From the NCBI GenBank assembly GCA_965221575.1, contig CBDCSM010000002.1, forward strand, positions 62,001-126,000: a DNA stretch of 64,000 nucleotides. Direction: 5' to 3'. Both the position numbers and the translations under genes were made by a program. Under the pieces are notes generated by a model. The model did not search any database. It was not told the origin of the DNA and saw nothing but the letters and a program-made list of their open reading frames with translations. The stretch's first letter is position 1, and each line of letters begins with the position of its first letter. Of this stretch, positions 43,255 to 52,270 are shown one piece after another. Source of the stretch: JAPPHA01 sp965221575 (lineage in GTDB: Bacteria > Pseudomonadota > Alphaproteobacteria > Rhodobacterales > Rhodobacteraceae).

Positions 43255-44157
43255 TCACGTGACGTCCACAAGTTTACGCAGTGTTTCCGCCAGCAACCGG
43301 AATTCTTCCGCCCTCGGTGAAGTCTTGCGCCAGGCCAATCCGATTCGACGGGACGCAGGCGTGGCAAGACGTGAGAGCGAGATATCCGTTCCCAGGACGA
43401 TCTGGGCGTCGACCGCGAGCTGGGGAATCAGGGTGACTCCAATACCCGCCGCGACCATTTGCACCAGCGTGTGCAAACTGCTCGCCTCGAACTGCGTCCG
43501 CGCGCCCCGGTCGCCAATGCGGCAAACGTCGAGTGCGTGGCCGCGCAGGCAGTGGCCCTCTTCGAGCAGCAGCAGGCGTTCCCCGGCAAGCGCTTCGAAC
43601 GGTACCACGCCAGCGCCGGCGAGCGGGTGAGTCCGGTCGCAGGCGAACAGGAATTCGTCTTCAAGGATATCCTCGACGGCGAGGTCGCCGGTCTCGCAGG
43701 GCAGCGCGATCAGCACGGTGTCCAACTCTCCGTCTTCCAGGCGGACGAGTATCGGTGCCGTCTGCTCCTCTCTCAGGTAAATTGTCAACTCCGGGAACCT
43801 ATCTCTCAGCGTTGGCAGGATGCGTGGCAGGAAAAATGGGCCGATCGTCGGGATGACGCCCAGGTGCATCTCCCCCGTCATAGGTGAGCGGCCAGCGCTG
43901 GCCACGTCCATGATCTTTTCGGCGTCGCGCAGCAACGCCTTCGCCCTCTCGGCGATTTCGACACCAACGCGCGTAATCAACACGCGGCGGTTCGAACGCT
44001 CTGCGACCTGGGTGCCGAGCACCGACTCGAGATCGCGGATACCCGCGCTCAGCGTCGACTGGGTGACGTGGCAGCGCTCCGCCGCGCGCCCGAAGTGCCG
44101 TGTGTCGGCGAGCGCCGTAAGATACTCAAGCTGCTTCATTGTGGGCAGACGTTTCAT
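43255..44157 (-). CDS. oxyR: OxyR-like LysR family hydrogen peroxide sensor
   Basis: A LysR-type regulator, 300 residues, that activates peroxide-defence genes. The N-terminal helix-turn-helix region is MKQLEYLTALADTRHFGRAA, with HVTQSTLSAGI. The two redox cysteines of OxyR are C203 and C212 in EEGHCLRGHALDVC. The ATG at 44157 gives the standard alphaproteobacterial start (MKRLPTMKQL); a longer in-frame start lies in the intergenic region. It is divergent from katG, its classic target, and its stop abuts the hipA remnant. Confidence 0.93.
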   Translation of the reverse strand: MKRLPTMKQLEYLTALADTRHFGRAAERCHVTQSTLSAGIRDLESVLGTQVAERSNRRVLITRVGVEIAERAKALLRDAEKIMDVASAGRSPMTGEMHLGVIPTIGPFFLPRILPTLRDRFPELTIYLREEQTAPILVRLEDGELDTVLIALPCETGDLAVEDILEDEFLFACDRTHPLAGAGVVPFEALAGERLLLLEEGHCLRGHALDVCRIGDRGARTQFEASSLHTLVQMVAAGIGVTLIPQLAVDAQIVLGTDISLSRLATPASRRIGLAWRKTSPRAEEFRLLAETLRKLVDVT

Positions 44158-44563
44158 CAAAAGGCTCCGGATGCGAATGTTCGCCAAATGCGATTGTAAT
44201 GACAAATAATAATCGTTGTACACGAAGAATCGAAACACCTACGCTCGCCCTTGCAGCCAAACGGGCTGCTTCCGGAACGTGGGGCCTTCTGATGATTCTG
44301 TGGATCGTTACCGGAACGCGAGGCGAAAGGCGCCATGCGGGCGTGGAATTCCCCAATTCCACCCGACGGGCGTCAACAGAACCAGTGCTCTGGATACGGC
44401 CTGCGGAAATCGGACGGAAGTGCTCCCAAATAGCCATGGCAAGGGCCGCCGCAGGGTGTATTCACGCTTCGAACATTTTCGCCCGGTGCCGGAACTGGCA
44501 GGCGCCTCGGCGCGATCGCCGGGACAGTATGAAAACAGCACAGCACTTGCAAAGGAGGACATC
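44158..44563. promoter_or_regulatory. oxyR-katG divergent control region
   Basis: About 400 bases between the divergent starts. An AT-rich block close to the oxyR start (GATTGTAATGACAAATAATA, followed by ATCG, near 44191-44214) is the best candidate for OxyR binding and for promoters, but the loose OxyR consensus does not allow a firm call. The katG frame stays open upstream to 44216, without protein-like sequence. Confidence 0.4.
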
Positions 44564-46756
44564 ATGAACGAAGGCAGTTGCCCGGTCATGCACGGTGCGC
44601 GCGGAAACGCTGCCGGCGCCGGCACCTCGAACCGGGACTGGTGGCCGAACCAGTTGAAGCTCAATGTCTTGCGTCAGCATTCTGCCCTGTCCGATCCGAT
44701 GGGCGGGGATTTCGACTACGCGAAGGAATTCGAGAGCCTCGACCTTGATGCGGTCAAGAATGACATCGTCGAGCTGATGACGGCGTCGCAGGATTGGTGG
44801 CCGGCCGATTACGGCCACTACGGGCCCCTCTTCATCCGGATGGCGTGGCATAGCGCCGGCACCTACCGGATCAGCGACGGCCGCGGCGGCGCACGCACCG
44901 GCACCCAACGCTTCGCGCCGCTCAACAGTTGGCCCGACAACGGCAACCTCGACAAGGCGCGCATGCTGCTCTGGCCGGTCAAACGGAAGTATGGCCGGAA
45001 GATCTCCTGGGCCGACCTCATGATCCTGGCGGGCAACTGCGCCCTGGAGTCGATGGGATTCAGGACGTTCGGGTTCGCCGGCGGGCGCGAGGACGTCTGG
45101 GAGCCTGAAGACGACATCAACTGGGGTTCTGAGGTCGAGTGGCTCACCGACACACGCCATAGCGGTGACCGGGAGCTTGAAGTCCCTCTGGGCGCCACCG
45201 AGATGGGCCTCATCTACGTCAATCCGGAAGGGCCGAACGGCACTCCCGACCCGGTCGCTTCGGGCCGCGACATTCGCGAGACCTTCGGCCGCATGGCGAT
45301 GAACGACGAGGAGACCGTCGCGCTCGTTGCCGGCGGACACACGTTCGGCAAAGCCCACGGGGCCGGGGATCCAGCCCATGTCGGTCCCGAACCCGAGGGT
45401 GCCCCCATCGAAGCGCAGGGCCTCGGCTGGAAGAGCAGTTTCGGCTCTGGCAAAGGCGTCGATGCGATCACAAGCGGCATCGAAGGCGCATGGACCTCCA
45501 CGCCGACAACATGGGACAACAGCTATTTCGACACCTTGTTCGGCTACGAGTGGGAGGTGACGAAGAGTCCCGCAGGGGCGTGGCAATGGGTGCCGAAGAA
45601 CGGCGGCGGCGCTGGCACCGTACCGGATGCCCACGATTCGTCGAAACGGCACGCGCCGATGATGACCACGGCGGACATGGCCATGCGCATGGACCCTGTC
45701 TACGAGCCGATCTCGCGACGGTTTCACGAAAACCCGGAAGAGTTGGCCGACGCATTCGCGCGGGCCTGGTTCAAGCTCACACACCGCGACATGGGTCCAC
45801 GTGTACGTTATCTCGGTCCGGAAGTTCCTGAGGAGGAGCTGATCTGGCAGGACCCCGTCCCGGCCGCACCTCACGAGTTGATCGACGAGCGGGATATCGC
45901 CACGCTGAAGGGCAGCATTCTTGCTTCCGGGCTTTCCGTCTCCGAACTGGTTTCGACCGCCTGGGCTTCCGCTTCGACCTTCCGCGGCTCCGACCTGCGC
46001 GGCGGGGCGAACGGTGCACGAATTCGCCTCGCGCCGCAGAAGGACTGGGAGGTCAACCAGCCAGGACGGTTGGCATCCGTGCTGGAAACCCTCGAGAGTG
46101 TCCGGCGGGCGTTCAACGGCTCGCAGGCCAATGGAAAGGGGGTGTCGCTGGCCGACGTCATCGTGCTGGGCGGGTGCGCGGCTGTCGAGCAGGCTGCGAT
46201 CAACGCCGGGTATGACGTTTCGGTCCCGTTCACTGCGGGTCGCACGGATGCCTCGCAGGAGCAAACCGACGTCGAATCCTTCGCAGTGCTCGAACCGGCC
46301 GCGGACGGGTTCCGGAATTTCCTCAACGGCGGGCACGCCGTGTCGGCGGAAGAACTCCTGGTTGACCGGGCTCAGCTGCTGGGGCTGACGGCCCCAGAGA
46401 CGACGGTGCTCGTCGGCGGAATGCGCGTCCTGAACACGAATTTCGGACAGACCCGGCACGGCGTCTTTACCGAGCGGGCGGAAATGCTCACCAACGACTT
46501 CTTCGTGAACCTGCTCGACATGAGCACGACGTGGCAGGCAGCGTCCGAGTCTGAGGACGTTTTCGAGGGCCGCGATCGTGCGACGGACGAACTCAGGTGG
46601 ACGGGCACCCGGGTCGACCTCATCTTCGGGTCGAACTCGCAGCTCCGGGCGATCGCGGAAGTGTATGGAACGGAGGACTCCGGACAGCGGTTTGTGGACG
46701 ACTTTGTGGCCGCCTGGGACAAGGTGATGAACCTCGACCGTTTCGATCGGGCCTGA
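44564..46756 (+). CDS. katG: Catalase-peroxidase KatG
   Basis: A bifunctional heme enzyme, 730 residues, that removes hydrogen peroxide. The distal triad R92-W95-H96 lies in FIRMAWHSAGTYR. Y218 in LIYVNPEGP and W95 belong to the Met-Tyr-Trp cross-link. The proximal heme ligand is H259 in VAGGHTFGKAHG. The C-terminal, heme-free repeat is present (TAWASASTFRGSDLRGGANG). AAAGGAGG precedes the ATG at 44564. It is divergent from oxyR, followed by two terminator-like stems. Confidence 0.97.
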   Translation: MNEGSCPVMHGARGNAAGAGTSNRDWWPNQLKLNVLRQHSALSDPMGGDFDYAKEFESLDLDAVKNDIVELMTASQDWWPADYGHYGPLFIRMAWHSAGTYRISDGRGGARTGTQRFAPLNSWPDNGNLDKARMLLWPVKRKYGRKISWADLMILAGNCALESMGFRTFGFAGGREDVWEPEDDINWGSEVEWLTDTRHSGDRELEVPLGATEMGLIYVNPEGPNGTPDPVASGRDIRETFGRMAMNDEETVALVAGGHTFGKAHGAGDPAHVGPEPEGAPIEAQGLGWKSSFGSGKGVDAITSGIEGAWTSTPTTWDNSYFDTLFGYEWEVTKSPAGAWQWVPKNGGGAGTVPDAHDSSKRHAPMMTTADMAMRMDPVYEPISRRFHENPEELADAFARAWFKLTHRDMGPRVRYLGPEVPEEELIWQDPVPAAPHELIDERDIATLKGSILASGLSVSELVSTAWASASTFRGSDLRGGANGARIRLAPQKDWEVNQPGRLASVLETLESVRRAFNGSQANGKGVSLADVIVLGGCAAVEQAAINAGYDVSVPFTAGRTDASQEQTDVESFAVLEPAADGFRNFLNGGHAVSAEELLVDRAQLLGLTAPETTVLVGGMRVLNTNFGQTRHGVFTERAEMLTNDFFVNLLDMSTTWQAASESEDVFEGRDRATDELRWTGTRVDLIFGSNSQLRAIAEVYGTEDSGQRFVDDFVAAWDKVMNLDRFDRA

Positions 46757-46768
46757 GCGAGGGGAAAG

Positions 46769-46789
46769 CTGCGGCGTGAACCGCCGCAG
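46769..46789 (+). terminator. First hairpin after katG
   Basis: CTGCGGCG (46769-46776) pairs perfectly with CGCCGCAG (46782-46789) over a TGAAC loop. It starts 12 bases after the katG stop. Confidence 0.55.
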
Positions 46790-46808
46790 ACCTTACCTCG
46801 AACAACGT

Positions 46809-46835
46809 GGGGGCAGACCTCTGTGGTCTGCCCCC
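46809..46835 (+). terminator. Strong 11-bp hairpin after katG
   Basis: GGGGGCAGACC (46809-46819) and GGTCTGCCCCC (46825-46835) form a perfect stem over a five-base loop. It has no T-run but would be very stable, and probably ends katG transcription or protects its 3' end. Confidence 0.6.
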
Positions 46836-47016
46836 ATTCCAGTCCGGACCAACGCATGCACCCAAATTGTTGCTGATAGAGCCGCTCTCACCAATTTTCC
46901 CCTTTTGCCTGCTTCATGACCAGTGAATTTCCGACACATATTCCGGTGAGGGTTGTGGTCCCGTGCCATGTGACGTTCGCTCCCGGAGGTGCTTTCGAAC
47001 GGATGGTTTCGCCGTC

Positions 47017-47301
47017 CTAAGCCGCGATCAGGTTCGCCTTGGCCACGATGTCCGGGGAACTGAGATCCTCGTGGTTGGCGATGGCCGTCAAAACCTGGAT
47101 CTTCGAGTAGGTGAACAGGACGTCAGGCGCCAGATCGAGGTGGTCCCTGCTGAGCAGCGTGACGATCAGGATCCTCCAAACGATGACGCCGAAGATTGTG
47201 GCCACCCGTGCGATGCGTCCCGCCATGCATTCGGCAGCGTCTTCGACCGTTCGGCCGGATTTGAGTACACCTGCCAACATAAATTCGCCAGCGCCGGACA
47301 T
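47017..47301 (-). pseudogene. IS4 family transposase, C-terminal remnant
   Basis: A 94-codon fragment. FMLAGVLKSGRTVEDAAECM, then RIARVATIFGVIVWRILIVT and LLSRDHLDLAPDVL recall the C-terminal end of IS4 (Tn5/IS50-like) transposases, where a LKSG-x-x-E motif is followed by a helix with WR and L-x-R-x-x-P-D. The DDE catalytic core upstream is missing, so it cannot transpose. No flanking inverted repeats were found. Confidence 0.55.
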
Positions 47302-47940
47302 TAGGGCCTACGCCTGCTGGAAGAACTCAGGCGTGTCCACCGGGAGGGGGAGGGTAAAAAGAACCCAGTGGATCGGCTAGGCCCGGCAACCGCAGGTGTC
47401 TTCCCGATAAGTCCCCCTGAATCCGTATTGCAGGAATGTAGGGAATACGGTCCAGCCCGTCAGCCATCTTGAAAGAGGTGAACGAACATTTCTACGATCC
47501 GAAGCTGATTTAGCAGTTTTTCGAGCGTCTTTTCTCGAGGCGCGAATTCTTGCACACCGCCACACTGCTCGGAGGCACTGCGACCATTGCGGACTCGCTC
47601 ACCGGCTTCGCCGCTTGGCGTTGGCGATTTCTGCAGAGTGTTCGGCTATCACGACCCGAATGTTGCTACGGTCGATCAACTCCTGTTCACGAGTCTCCTC
47701 CGGAATCCGGCGCTGGAACCGCCCGGTGGGTCCAGTTCGTCCTACTCTTGCCGCATTTCCGAGGTGGCCGTGCCGTGGCGGGTTCTCTCGTTCGGGTCGA
47801 TACATGACAGATCTTGCACCCCCAGACTGACAATCGAGACGTCCGGAAACCCCACCAACGGGAACGATTTTTTTGGTGGCTCGACGACTGGCTTTCGTCC
47901 TGCGCAGGCATTAGCGGCCAGGCTCTGGCCGACCCGTCAC
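47302..47940. other. Degenerate DNA between transposase and recombinase remnants
   Basis: About 640 bases without a gene that can be named. Short frames on the minus strand (for example 47599-47805) have no recognised family. Together with the flanking remnants it looks like decayed mobile-element sequence. Confidence 0.4.
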
Positions 47941-48101
47941 CCTAGCTGCCTTGGTCGATGGACGAACACCGACAACTTCCAGACAAGTCCCTGGCCGGGT
48001 GTGCGAACTTGGACCTCCACATTCTCACGCCGAAACCAGAAAAAACCCTGCCGTATGCTGCCGAGTTCGCTGAATTTGCGGAATACCAAACGCCTGACCG
48101 T
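47941..48101 (-). pseudogene. Serine recombinase domain remnant
   Basis: A minus-strand frame reads TVRRLVFRKFSELGSIRQ, then GFFWFRRENVEVQV and LVWKLSVF. This recalls the recombinase domain of large serine recombinases (VxxxFxxFxELGSxRQV, a WFREE helix, then a G-x-x-VWKLP segment before the NP-x-YAG motif). Nothing resembling the catalytic resolvase domain or the YAG segment was found on either side. The translation is from my own reading and needs a search. Confidence 0.5.
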
Positions 48102-48171
48102 CCTGGCTCGCTGCGAAGCGGCGGCACCCGATCATTTGCGTGATGATTTGGGTGGAAACAGGATCTAGGCT

Positions 48172-48237
48172 TTATCGCGCGTGATAATTTGCATTCTCTT
48201 TTGCGTCTTCTAAACATAAATTTATCTCTAAAGATAA
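48172..48237 (+). promoter_or_regulatory. Paired TTATC-N6-GATAA operators upstream of hipBA
   Basis: Two identical half-site arrangements, TTATC-N6-GATAA, occur at 48172-48187 and 48222-48237, with centres 50 bp apart in an AT-rich stretch. The pattern resembles the known HipB operator (TATCC-N8-GGATA). A third inverted repeat, TTTATT-N6-AATAAA (48270-48287), lies close to hipB. They probably mediate HipB-dependent autorepression. Confidence 0.6.
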
Positions 48238-48302
48238 TTTACGATTGATCAGGCTGTAAATTCATATATTTTATTCTACATAATAAAGAATGGCACGATG
48301 AC

Positions 48303-48590
48303 ATGGAGCCAGACGTCGCGCACTGGATCACAGTAATCGGTAATCAAATACGAAAACGCCGAAAGAACCTCGGCCTGAGTCTCGAGGATCTGTCAATGCT
48401 ATCGGGCTCCACTGTACCTACATTGTCCAACATCGAACGTGGAAAGCGTGACGTCAAGCTCTCCACCCTAATCGCCTTGGCCGCTGCACTTCGGATCGAT
48501 CTGCCCATCCTGTTTGCAGGCGAGGAAATTTCAGAAAAGAACGCCGAGCCGTTCGGTACGTCAGAAGGTTACGATCTGGGCGACGATTGA
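48303..48590 (+). CDS. hipB: HipB-like XRE family antitoxin
   Basis: A 95-residue DNA-binding antitoxin. The helix-turn-helix core is IGNQIRKRRKNLGLSLEDLS, then SGSTVPTLSNIERGKRDVKL and STLIALAAAL. An acidic tail follows (about residues 75-95), as in HipB. It overlaps hipA by one base (TGATG), so the pair is translationally coupled. An AT-rich promoter region with symmetric repeats precedes it. It should bind HipA and repress the operon. Confidence 0.9.
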   Translation: MEPDVAHWITVIGNQIRKRRKNLGLSLEDLSMLSGSTVPTLSNIERGKRDVKLSTLIALAAALRIDLPILFAGEEISEKNAEPFGTSEGYDLGDD

Positions 48591-49909
48591 TGACAGTCAT
48601 CGAAAAGGTCGATGTTTTCTATGAGCATTTTGTTGTTGGGCGGATTTCAGTCCACGCCACCGGTAGCCTGAGCTTTGCCTACGATTCACGTTGGCTGGCT
48701 ACTGATGGAGGCTTCCCGCTTTCAGTGACGCTCCCGCTTGTTGCGGATGACTTCAAAGATGAGGTCATCGCACCATGGTTGGCCAACCTGCTCCCCGAGG
48801 AGCAGCAACTCCTGGCAATGTCGCGGGCTCTAGGCCTGTCTTCGTCAGATGCCTTGGCAATCCTGAAGGAGGTTGGTGGTGATACGGCGGGGGCTATTTC
48901 CTTCGGGGAACGGAGCGTCCGGGACCGGTGGAGTTACGAGGCGCTCCGGGATCATTACGGCTTCGAAACTGACGGGGAGGCCTTGAGCCGCCACTTCGAT
49001 GACCTGGGACAGCGTCCGTTCCTCGTGGGTGAGGACGGGGTGAGGCTTTCTCTTGCCGGAGGGCAGAAAAAGACGACCCTGACCGTCCTTGGCGATGATG
49101 ACCAACCAAAACTTGGATTGCCTGACCCCGGAGACAAACTGGCCATTCCGAAAACCGGGGCACCGTCGACGGTAATCATCAAGCCGGACAACCCGAGGCT
49201 ACCGGGTATCGTCGAGAACGAAGCTTATTGCCTTTCGCTTGCTCGCCTAGTCGGTATACCAGTTGTCGATTGGGCCGTAATGGTTGCTGGAAATCGAAAA
49301 GCACTTGCCGTGGCCCGATACGATCGTTGCCTGCGCAGGGATGGGTCAACGAAACGGCTGCATCAGGAAGACTTCGCCCAGGCCAACGGGCTTCTTCCCG
49401 GCCAGAAATATGAGCGGGGAACAATTCCGGGCCTCAACCTCCGTGGTCTCTTGCTGACGGGTAGCCAACTTCCTTCCGTCGAGGCCCTGAAACTGCTCAA
49501 ACAAGTCATTTTCAATATCCTGGTCGCCAACACCGACTCACATGCGAAGAATTATTCCATGATTTTGAGCGCCGGACCAACCTTGGCACCATTGTATGAC
49601 GTTTCGTCCGTGCTGCATTGGAACCATGTGAACCAGTATCACGCCCAGAAAATCGCCGGGAAGAAACGCAAACCTGGTGATACTGCCAGGCGACACTGGG
49701 ATCGTATCGCCACTGAAACAGGCCTTAATGCGCGTCAGGTTCGGCTCCGAGTCCAGGAATTAGTCGATGCGATGGTTGGGGCCAGGGGAGAGGCAACTCA
49801 AAGGGTCGCCGACCAGGCCGGGGTGTCAACGAAGATAGTCCAACAAGTTGCCGAACACATTGAGGCCAACGCTCTCCGAATCGCCGGAAGGCTTCGAAAT
49901 ACGGATTGA
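48590..49909 (+). CDS. hipA: HipA family serine/threonine kinase toxin
   Basis: A 439-residue kinase toxin; E. coli HipA inactivates glutamyl-tRNA synthetase. The N-terminal HipA module covers about residues 10-110 (FVVGRISVHATGSLSFAYD, then NLLPEEQQLL). The catalytic motifs are complete: GEDGVRLSLAGGQKK (activation loop), VIIKPDN, ENEAYCLSLARLVGI, and the loop N314-T-D-S-H-A-K-N321 with metal-binding D337 in APLYDVSSV. The ATG overlaps the hipB stop. It appears functional, in contrast to the truncated copy at 43027. Confidence 0.92.
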   Translation: MTVIEKVDVFYEHFVVGRISVHATGSLSFAYDSRWLATDGGFPLSVTLPLVADDFKDEVIAPWLANLLPEEQQLLAMSRALGLSSSDALAILKEVGGDTAGAISFGERSVRDRWSYEALRDHYGFETDGEALSRHFDDLGQRPFLVGEDGVRLSLAGGQKKTTLTVLGDDDQPKLGLPDPGDKLAIPKTGAPSTVIIKPDNPRLPGIVENEAYCLSLARLVGIPVVDWAVMVAGNRKALAVARYDRCLRRDGSTKRLHQEDFAQANGLLPGQKYERGTIPGLNLRGLLLTGSQLPSVEALKLLKQVIFNILVANTDSHAKNYSMILSAGPTLAPLYDVSSVLHWNHVNQYHAQKIAGKKRKPGDTARRHWDRIATETGLNARQVRLRVQELVDAMVGARGEATQRVADQAGVSTKIVQQVAEHIEANALRIAGRLRNTD

Positions 49910-50599
49910 CGGTGGTTCTGTTCCCGAGACGACAAGCGAAAATTGGTCGTCTGCGCATCGATCACATTGGTGACAGTGATTGTCACGTAACAGTGGAATG
50001 GACGACACATCCGTTTCATTTGGTCTAGGACAAGCGAAACATTCACTGTTCTATGTTTGCATTACTCTTCGTATTTTCGACAATGGATAGTTCTCGCCTC
50101 ATGATCGAGCCCCATTTTTATTCCGTATTCGGGTTCGCCACGACTATCGGCGCGTTCAATCATTACGGTTTTCAACTTCGCCAATACTCGTTCGGCGACG
50201 ATAGACAGCTGCGCTAATCGCAACAGCGAACGCCATTCGACCATGCTGATAGAATCGTTTCTTGCCCTTAATACTTGACGACGGTCAGGCAATCGGAAAA
50301 ACAACGAGTACTAATTCGGTGACCCGCATGGAGCGCAAAATCAATTCAATTCCCCGCGTCGTCCGAATCGTGGACGATGATCGAACTTATGTAGTCGATC
50401 ATGTTCATCTCCACGGCCTCACTGTTTGTAAGGCCAAACACTACTCGCCATTTTCAGGCACTTGAACGCTCCGCCGGCTCACAAAATCGCCTTCAATGAG
50501 TTCTGTCGGAAGCAGTAGAGAGGCTTGGAAGCCGGTTGGCAACTTGTTTGGGCGCGCGGTTCTCATACGACACTCAATATATTCGGCAAATTTATGGTA
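49910..50599. other. Geneless stretch after hipBA
   Basis: About 690 bases, less GC-rich than its neighbours, without a named gene. It contains an inverted repeat GTGACA...TGTCAC (49970-49986) shortly after the hipA stop. Small frames near 50062-50304 (minus) and 50328-50465 (plus) were not accepted as genes. Confidence 0.4.
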
Positions 50600-51457
50600 C
50601 TACTCTAGATTGATGTGAGGGCTCATTACCGGGTGGACCCGGGCGGCCTCCCGCGCCAGCATGGCCTGCTTGATCGACAGACCCCAATGATAACCGCCGA
50701 GTTGTCCGGTTTGCCTGATGACCCGGTGACAAGGGATCAACCAACTCACGGGATTTTTCCCGACCGCGGTTCCGACGGCACGTGCCGCGCGCGGATTTCC
50801 AATGTGGTTCGCGATGCAGGAATAAGTTGTGACACGCCCTGATGGTATATTCAGGAGGGCTTCCCAGACCTTGATCTGAAACGGTGCTCCGAGAAGGTGC
50901 AGGCCAACGTGCCCGGATCCGTCGAGAATCCTGTCGACATAATCGGCCAGGGCGCCGGGATCCTTGACGATCGTTGCTTCGGGCCAGCGTCCGGCAAGGT
51001 CGCTGAAGACCGCGTCGGGACCGGTTTCGGCAGCAAAACCGACCCCGCATATGCCGCGATCGGTGGCCATGACAAGCATGTCATCGAAAGGTGAATCGAA
51101 CCAGCCGTAGTGGATGGTCAACCCCGATCCGCGGTTCGCGAATTCACCCGGACTCATGGCTTCCCATGTCAGGAAAAGATCGTGGAGTCGCCCGGATCCG
51201 GTCAGGCCGGAAGCAAGTGCCGTCTCGAGCACCGTATGCCGATTCAACAGCAGGGCCCTGGCGTTTCCAAGCGTCACGAACTGCTGGAATCTCTTTGGGC
51301 TGACCCCGGCCCAACGGCTGAAGACACGTTGGAAATGCGCAGGAGACAGCCCCACCGCTTCCGCCACGTCATCCAGCCCTGGCTGTTCATCGACCGTGCG
51401 GGCGATGTGGTCGATGGCACGAGCCATGAGCTTGTAGTGATACGAATGTTCCGACAT
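50600..51457 (-). CDS. AraC domain-O6-methylguanine-DNA methyltransferase fusion (Ada-like)
   Basis: A 285-residue DNA repair protein. Residues about 8-105 form an AraC-type helix-turn-helix (LDDVAEAVGLSPAHFQRVFSR, quoted without its last residues in family form). Residues about 115-280 form the suicidal alkyltransferase domain with active cysteine C243 in SWLIPCHRVI and the arginine-containing helix NPRAARAVGTAV. The N-terminal zinc domain of full Ada is absent. The ATG at 51457 follows GGAGG; an upstream GTG is possible. It is divergent from nth. Confidence 0.9.
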   Translation of the reverse strand: MSEHSYHYKLMARAIDHIARTVDEQPGLDDVAEAVGLSPAHFQRVFSRWAGVSPKRFQQFVTLGNARALLLNRHTVLETALASGLTGSGRLHDLFLTWEAMSPGEFANRGSGLTIHYGWFDSPFDDMLVMATDRGICGVGFAAETGPDAVFSDLAGRWPEATIVKDPGALADYVDRILDGSGHVGLHLLGAPFQIKVWEALLNIPSGRVTTYSCIANHIGNPRAARAVGTAVGKNPVSWLIPCHRVIRQTGQLGGYHWGLSIKQAMLAREAARVHPVMSPHINLE

Positions 51458-51625
51458 TAGGTCTGCCTCCACGTTGATCCGTATTGTTCCTGTTCGTACG
51501 TCTCATCAAGGGAAATGGAGTAATTCACGTCCCATATCGACCCGAATCCTGCGCATTCGAATCCGACAGGAATCCCGAACTCTTTCGGGCTTGGAACCTG
51601 ACTGTTCGCGTGTCAAACAGACCGG

Positions 51626-52270
51626 ATGTCACGTCAACTCGACTATCATGGAATGCGCGAGGTTTTCACGAGGTTCCGGACGCATCGTTCGGAGCCAAAG
51701 GGCGAACTTGAGCACGTGAATGCATTCACGCTGCTGGTCGCCGTCGTTCTGTCGGCGCAGGCGACAGACGCTGGCGTCAACAAGGCCACCCGGTCACTGT
51801 TTCAGGTCGCCGATTCACCGGAAGAGATGGCACGGCTCGGCGAAAGCGGTTTGATCGAATACATTCGAACCATCGGGTTGTATCAGCAGAAGGCAAAAAA
51901 CGTCATCCGGCTCAGCCAGATCCTGATCGAGGAATACGGGGGCATGGTTCCTTCCTCCCGAGCCGCGCTGGTCGGGCTCCCGGGTGTCGGGCGAAAAACC
52001 GCGAATGTCGTTCTGAACATGTGGTTTTCTCAACCTGCGCAAGCGGTCGATACGCATATTTTCCGCTTCGGAAATCGCTCGGGTGTCGCAGTAGGCAAGG
52101 ATGTCGCCGCGGTCGAAAGGGCGATAGAGGACCATGTTCCCGCCGAGTTTCAACGACATGCCCATCACTGGATGATCTTGCATGGGCGCTACGTGTGCAA
52201 GGCGCGCAAACCCGAATGCGGGAATTGCGTGATCCATGACCTGTGTCGTTTCCAGGAAAAGACCGCGTGA
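51626..52270 (+). CDS. nth: Endonuclease III
   Basis: A DNA glycosylase/AP lyase for oxidised pyrimidines, 214 residues. LLVAVVLSAQATDAGVNKAT is diagnostic, followed by the helix-hairpin-helix with catalytic lysine (LVGLPGVGRKTANVV) and catalytic aspartate (VDTHIFR). The [4Fe-4S] cluster cysteines are at the C terminus (CKARKPECGNCVIHDLC). The ATG at 51626 is the longest good start; no strong ribosome-binding site was seen. Its stop overlaps the next start (GTGA). Confidence 0.95.
   Translation: MSRQLDYHGMREVFTRFRTHRSEPKGELEHVNAFTLLVAVVLSAQATDAGVNKATRSLFQVADSPEEMARLGESGLIEYIRTIGLYQQKAKNVIRLSQILIEEYGGMVPSSRAALVGLPGVGRKTANVVLNMWFSQPAQAVDTHIFRFGNRSGVAVGKDVAAVERAIEDHVPAEFQRHAHHWMILHGRYVCKARKPECGNCVIHDLCRFQEKTA

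Noticed and set aside
50062..50304. 80-codon minus-strand frame after hipBA
   Set aside because: Some helical character (LLRLAQLSIVAERVLAKLK) but no recognised family and no clear start; left unannotated.
50328..50465. 45-codon plus-strand frame beginning MERKINSIPRVVRIV
   Set aside because: Too short, no ribosome-binding site and no family; could be chance in AT-richer DNA.
51538..51572. TTCGAATCC-like sequence suggesting a tRNA T-loop
   Set aside because: No acceptor, D or anticodon arms could be folded around it.
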